Shown here: in pieces, positions 61,901-64,000 of the stretch | Position numbering within the stretch: position 1 is the stretch's first letter | Layout: the number at the start of each line of letters is the position of its first letter | DNA from: Warburgia ugandensis | Taxonomy: Eukaryota > Streptophyta > Magnoliopsida > Canellales > Canellaceae | Assembly: GCA_035236585.1 (NCBI GenBank) | Contig: CP141136.1 | Span: 31,270,949-31,334,948, forward strand | Direction of reading: 5' to 3' | DNA length: 64,000 nt | The notes under the pieces: generated by a model | Told to the model about the DNA's origin: nothing | Seen by the model: the letters and a program-made list of their open reading frames with translations, nothing else | Database searches by the model: none | Made by a program: the position numbers and the translations under genes

Positions 61901-62164
61901 TCAGTGAGATGATGTCATATTTGCTTATTATTGCTAAGGGAATAATCAAATGAAATACATTCTTACGTGGTCTATTGCATGCTATGATTATTGCTTTACA
62001 GTTTGAATTTAGAATAAACTATATTTATGTTCTGATACCAGTATGTTATACCAAATAATACATGCTAATTACCTTGTTGATTATCGATTAAAAATGAAAA
62101 TGAATGTTCCATGGTTGGATATGACTGCGAAGTTGAGCTAACCTCAACAAGAATGATATGATAT
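61901..62164. other. Spacer after the minisatellite
   Basis: AT-rich, probably still part of the Tekay-like LTR that begins at 53955. No gene. Confidence 0.35.
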
Positions 62165-64000
62165 TGTAATGGCCAGAATTTTTAAGTCCTAAGATAAATA
62201 TTTGAACTTTAGAAGTGAGATTTTATAAAGATCAAAATTGGTGGAAATATCCTCATAATTGGATTCTACTAGAAAACTAGAATCCAACGACATAAAGAAC
62301 ACTAAAAATGGAGTTCATATGAGGAAGTTATGAGGCTTTGAAGTATAACGACATTTAGGTATTTAAGAGTAAAAAAAACAATGCACGGGACTATTTTGTT
62401 AACGGTACACACTTCCATCTTTGCATCACCTTCCTTGTCACCACCTCACCACCTTGTCTATTTGGTCTCCTTCTACCGCGATGGCACAGCCGAGATGGGG
62501 CAACACCTCCTTCATCGGCTTTAAATACCAAACTTCCCTCCCTCTCCACCCATTGCACTCACCTTCCCTTTTCCCCCTTCTTCACCTCATCTTTTGGTTA
62601 CTAAAACCCTATTCACTGGCAGTCCAGTTTTTCGTCAAGCACAAACATGCGTCTACACCCACCTAATCCACCTTCTTCCCTTTTCCTTCTCTCCCTTCGG
62701 CTAGTAGGTAAGTCTTCCCCTTCCTTTCTCTTTTCTTTTCCTTCTAAAACCCTCACCGGATTGGTTTTTTCGACGAGTTTTATTGGTGAACCAGATTAGA
62801 TAAAGACAGTCAGCACCTAATCAAGGACAGCTTAGATGGGAGATCTGAGCCGTTCGATGAGATCAAGGGACCCCAAAACCCTAAGATCTATAAAAAAAAT
62901 AGTGGATTTTTGGAAGATCTTAGGGGCTGATCGAAGGTAAGATTGATCAAACGGTCTAGATCAGATTATCTTAACCCTATCAGTACGATACCCAAGACGC
63001 CTGTCCATGATGCACAAAGGAGACACGTCGTTCTGGAGTGTCCTCATGCATGTGCTCGCATGCAGACGCTGTCATAGTTTGATCCGGACACTTTTTTGTC
63101 CTAGGAACAATGACGCACCGACCCTATTGAGGCCCAGAAATTGAATCTGGACTGTTTATTCGATTTGAAACACAAAAGTTAAGATTCAGAGGGCTATATA
63201 GTCCCGATTAATGGTCCAAAAAGTTCATTGTATTTGTCTTAACGACACGAACCTAATTATACAATAAAATTTAAGATCAAAGACCAATTTAGACTAATCA
63301 AATGTCAGAAACCATGAAATCTGAATGAATGGATCAGATCAAAGGTGATCAAATTATATTAAATGGTTAATTAGTGCTAGAAGTATATTAAATCATTTTC
63401 AATGATCAGATCATGTCAATATATTAATAACATTGATCTGAGATAGATTAAGTTTATAATTATAGATCGGACATTGAATTTGACCATCAAATCATCACAT
63501 AAACTGTAGATGAGTAATCAAATCATGTGAGGTATTGAAATTTAATCTCATTATGCCTGAATAAGTTGTAAATTGAACAATTAAATGGTAAGATTTACCT
63601 TAGACACTAAGATAGATTAAAATTGACAGAGACAGTGGTTAGAAACCCAAAATCTGATTGATGATCAATAGAGATTGAGAGATAATACTTGGATTCTTAT
63701 CCTTAAATTATATTTAGTACCCCACAAAAGATAATGAAGGAGATCCAGGATTTGAATAGAAGAAAAACACGATCTAAGTAACATCCTTGAGGTAGGTAGT
63801 CTAATACTACTAAGTTTTCAAATGCATTCCAAAATCTAAATGATTTATTTAAATCTATTTTTGTGTTTAGTATACTCTTAGAAATGATATTGAGATATGA
63901 TATTCCTATAATGAGTATGCAAACTATTCTCATGATTCATGATCTTGCTGTTGTTGCTTACATCTTCCATGGATAGTTTTATATATGCATTGCTTGCATG
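62165..64000 (+). mobile_element. LTR of the Tekay-like family, cut by the window edge
   Basis: Starts TGTAATGGCC. It aligns in inverted orientation with the solo LTR 10967-13327: AATCCAACGACATAAAGAAC plus ACTAAAAATGGAGTTCATATG at 62287-62330 against 13086-13131, and GAGGTAGGTAGTCTAATAC plus AAGTTTTCAAATGCATTCC at 63790-63831 against 12318-12358. TTTAAATACC at 62519-62528 could be its TATA box. The stretch 62401-62720 is C-rich with a short frame (62421-62666) of no known product. Confidence 0.7.

Overview
The window is nuclear DNA of a flowering plant with a repeat-rich, long-intron genome. Evidence is a plant-type GLTSCR-domain gene with GT-AG splicing, Ty3/gypsy elements of Athila-like, Tekay-like and other chromovirus types, RTE-type LINEs with DDD-coding (GATGATGATG) 3' tails, Au-type SINEs and a hAT relic. 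The species cannot be fixed from sequence alone. There are no operons, rRNA or ordinary tRNA genes, or CRISPR arrays.

Layout. 1-9197: two Athila-like Ty3/gypsy copies arranged head to head; a minus-strand copy (gag remnant, PBS-like site, LTR at 2499-4927) abuts the pol tail of a plus-strand copy whose 3' LTR is 7038-9197. 9235-9511: a tRNA-derived SINE with an 18-bp target-site duplication. 10967-13327: a solo LTR with a perfect 5-bp duplication inside unassigned AT-rich DNA. 15-17.5 kb: a SINE-like fragment and an RNase H-like fragment in otherwise unassigned sequence.

17584-40547, minus strand: the one convincing host gene, a BRIP1/BRIP2-like (GLTSCR-domain) subunit of plant BRM-type SWI/SNF remodellers. 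It has two coding exons (40036-40547 and 17584-18214) that join in frame into 380 codons across a 21,821-bp intron. The intron holds four Au SINEs, other SINEs, a copia scrap, a hAT transposase pseudogene split by a decayed full-length RTE LINE, a foldback element with arms of about 235 bp, a chromovirus pol fragment, another LINE and a cluster of nested tandem duplications around (CT)n arrays.

41-50 kb: a truncated LINE with target-site duplication, a 3.8-kb solo LTR, a 5'-truncated Au SINE and a near-complete RTE LINE with the inverted 5' half expected from twin priming. 50-53.4 kb: unassigned. 53.4-64 kb: a Tekay/Del-like chromovirus pol tail with chromodomain, polypurine tract and the start of its 3' LTR, a degenerate ~50-bp minisatellite, and two related LTRs inserted in that array which look like one insertion followed by a ~2.85-kb tandem duplication; a further LTR runs off the right edge.

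The most interesting signals are the giant intron in a short chromatin gene, tandem hairpin repeats in the 5' part of the RTE LINE family with compensatory base changes between two copies, the twin-primed LINE, the foldback element inside the intron, and a SINE family present in two copies.
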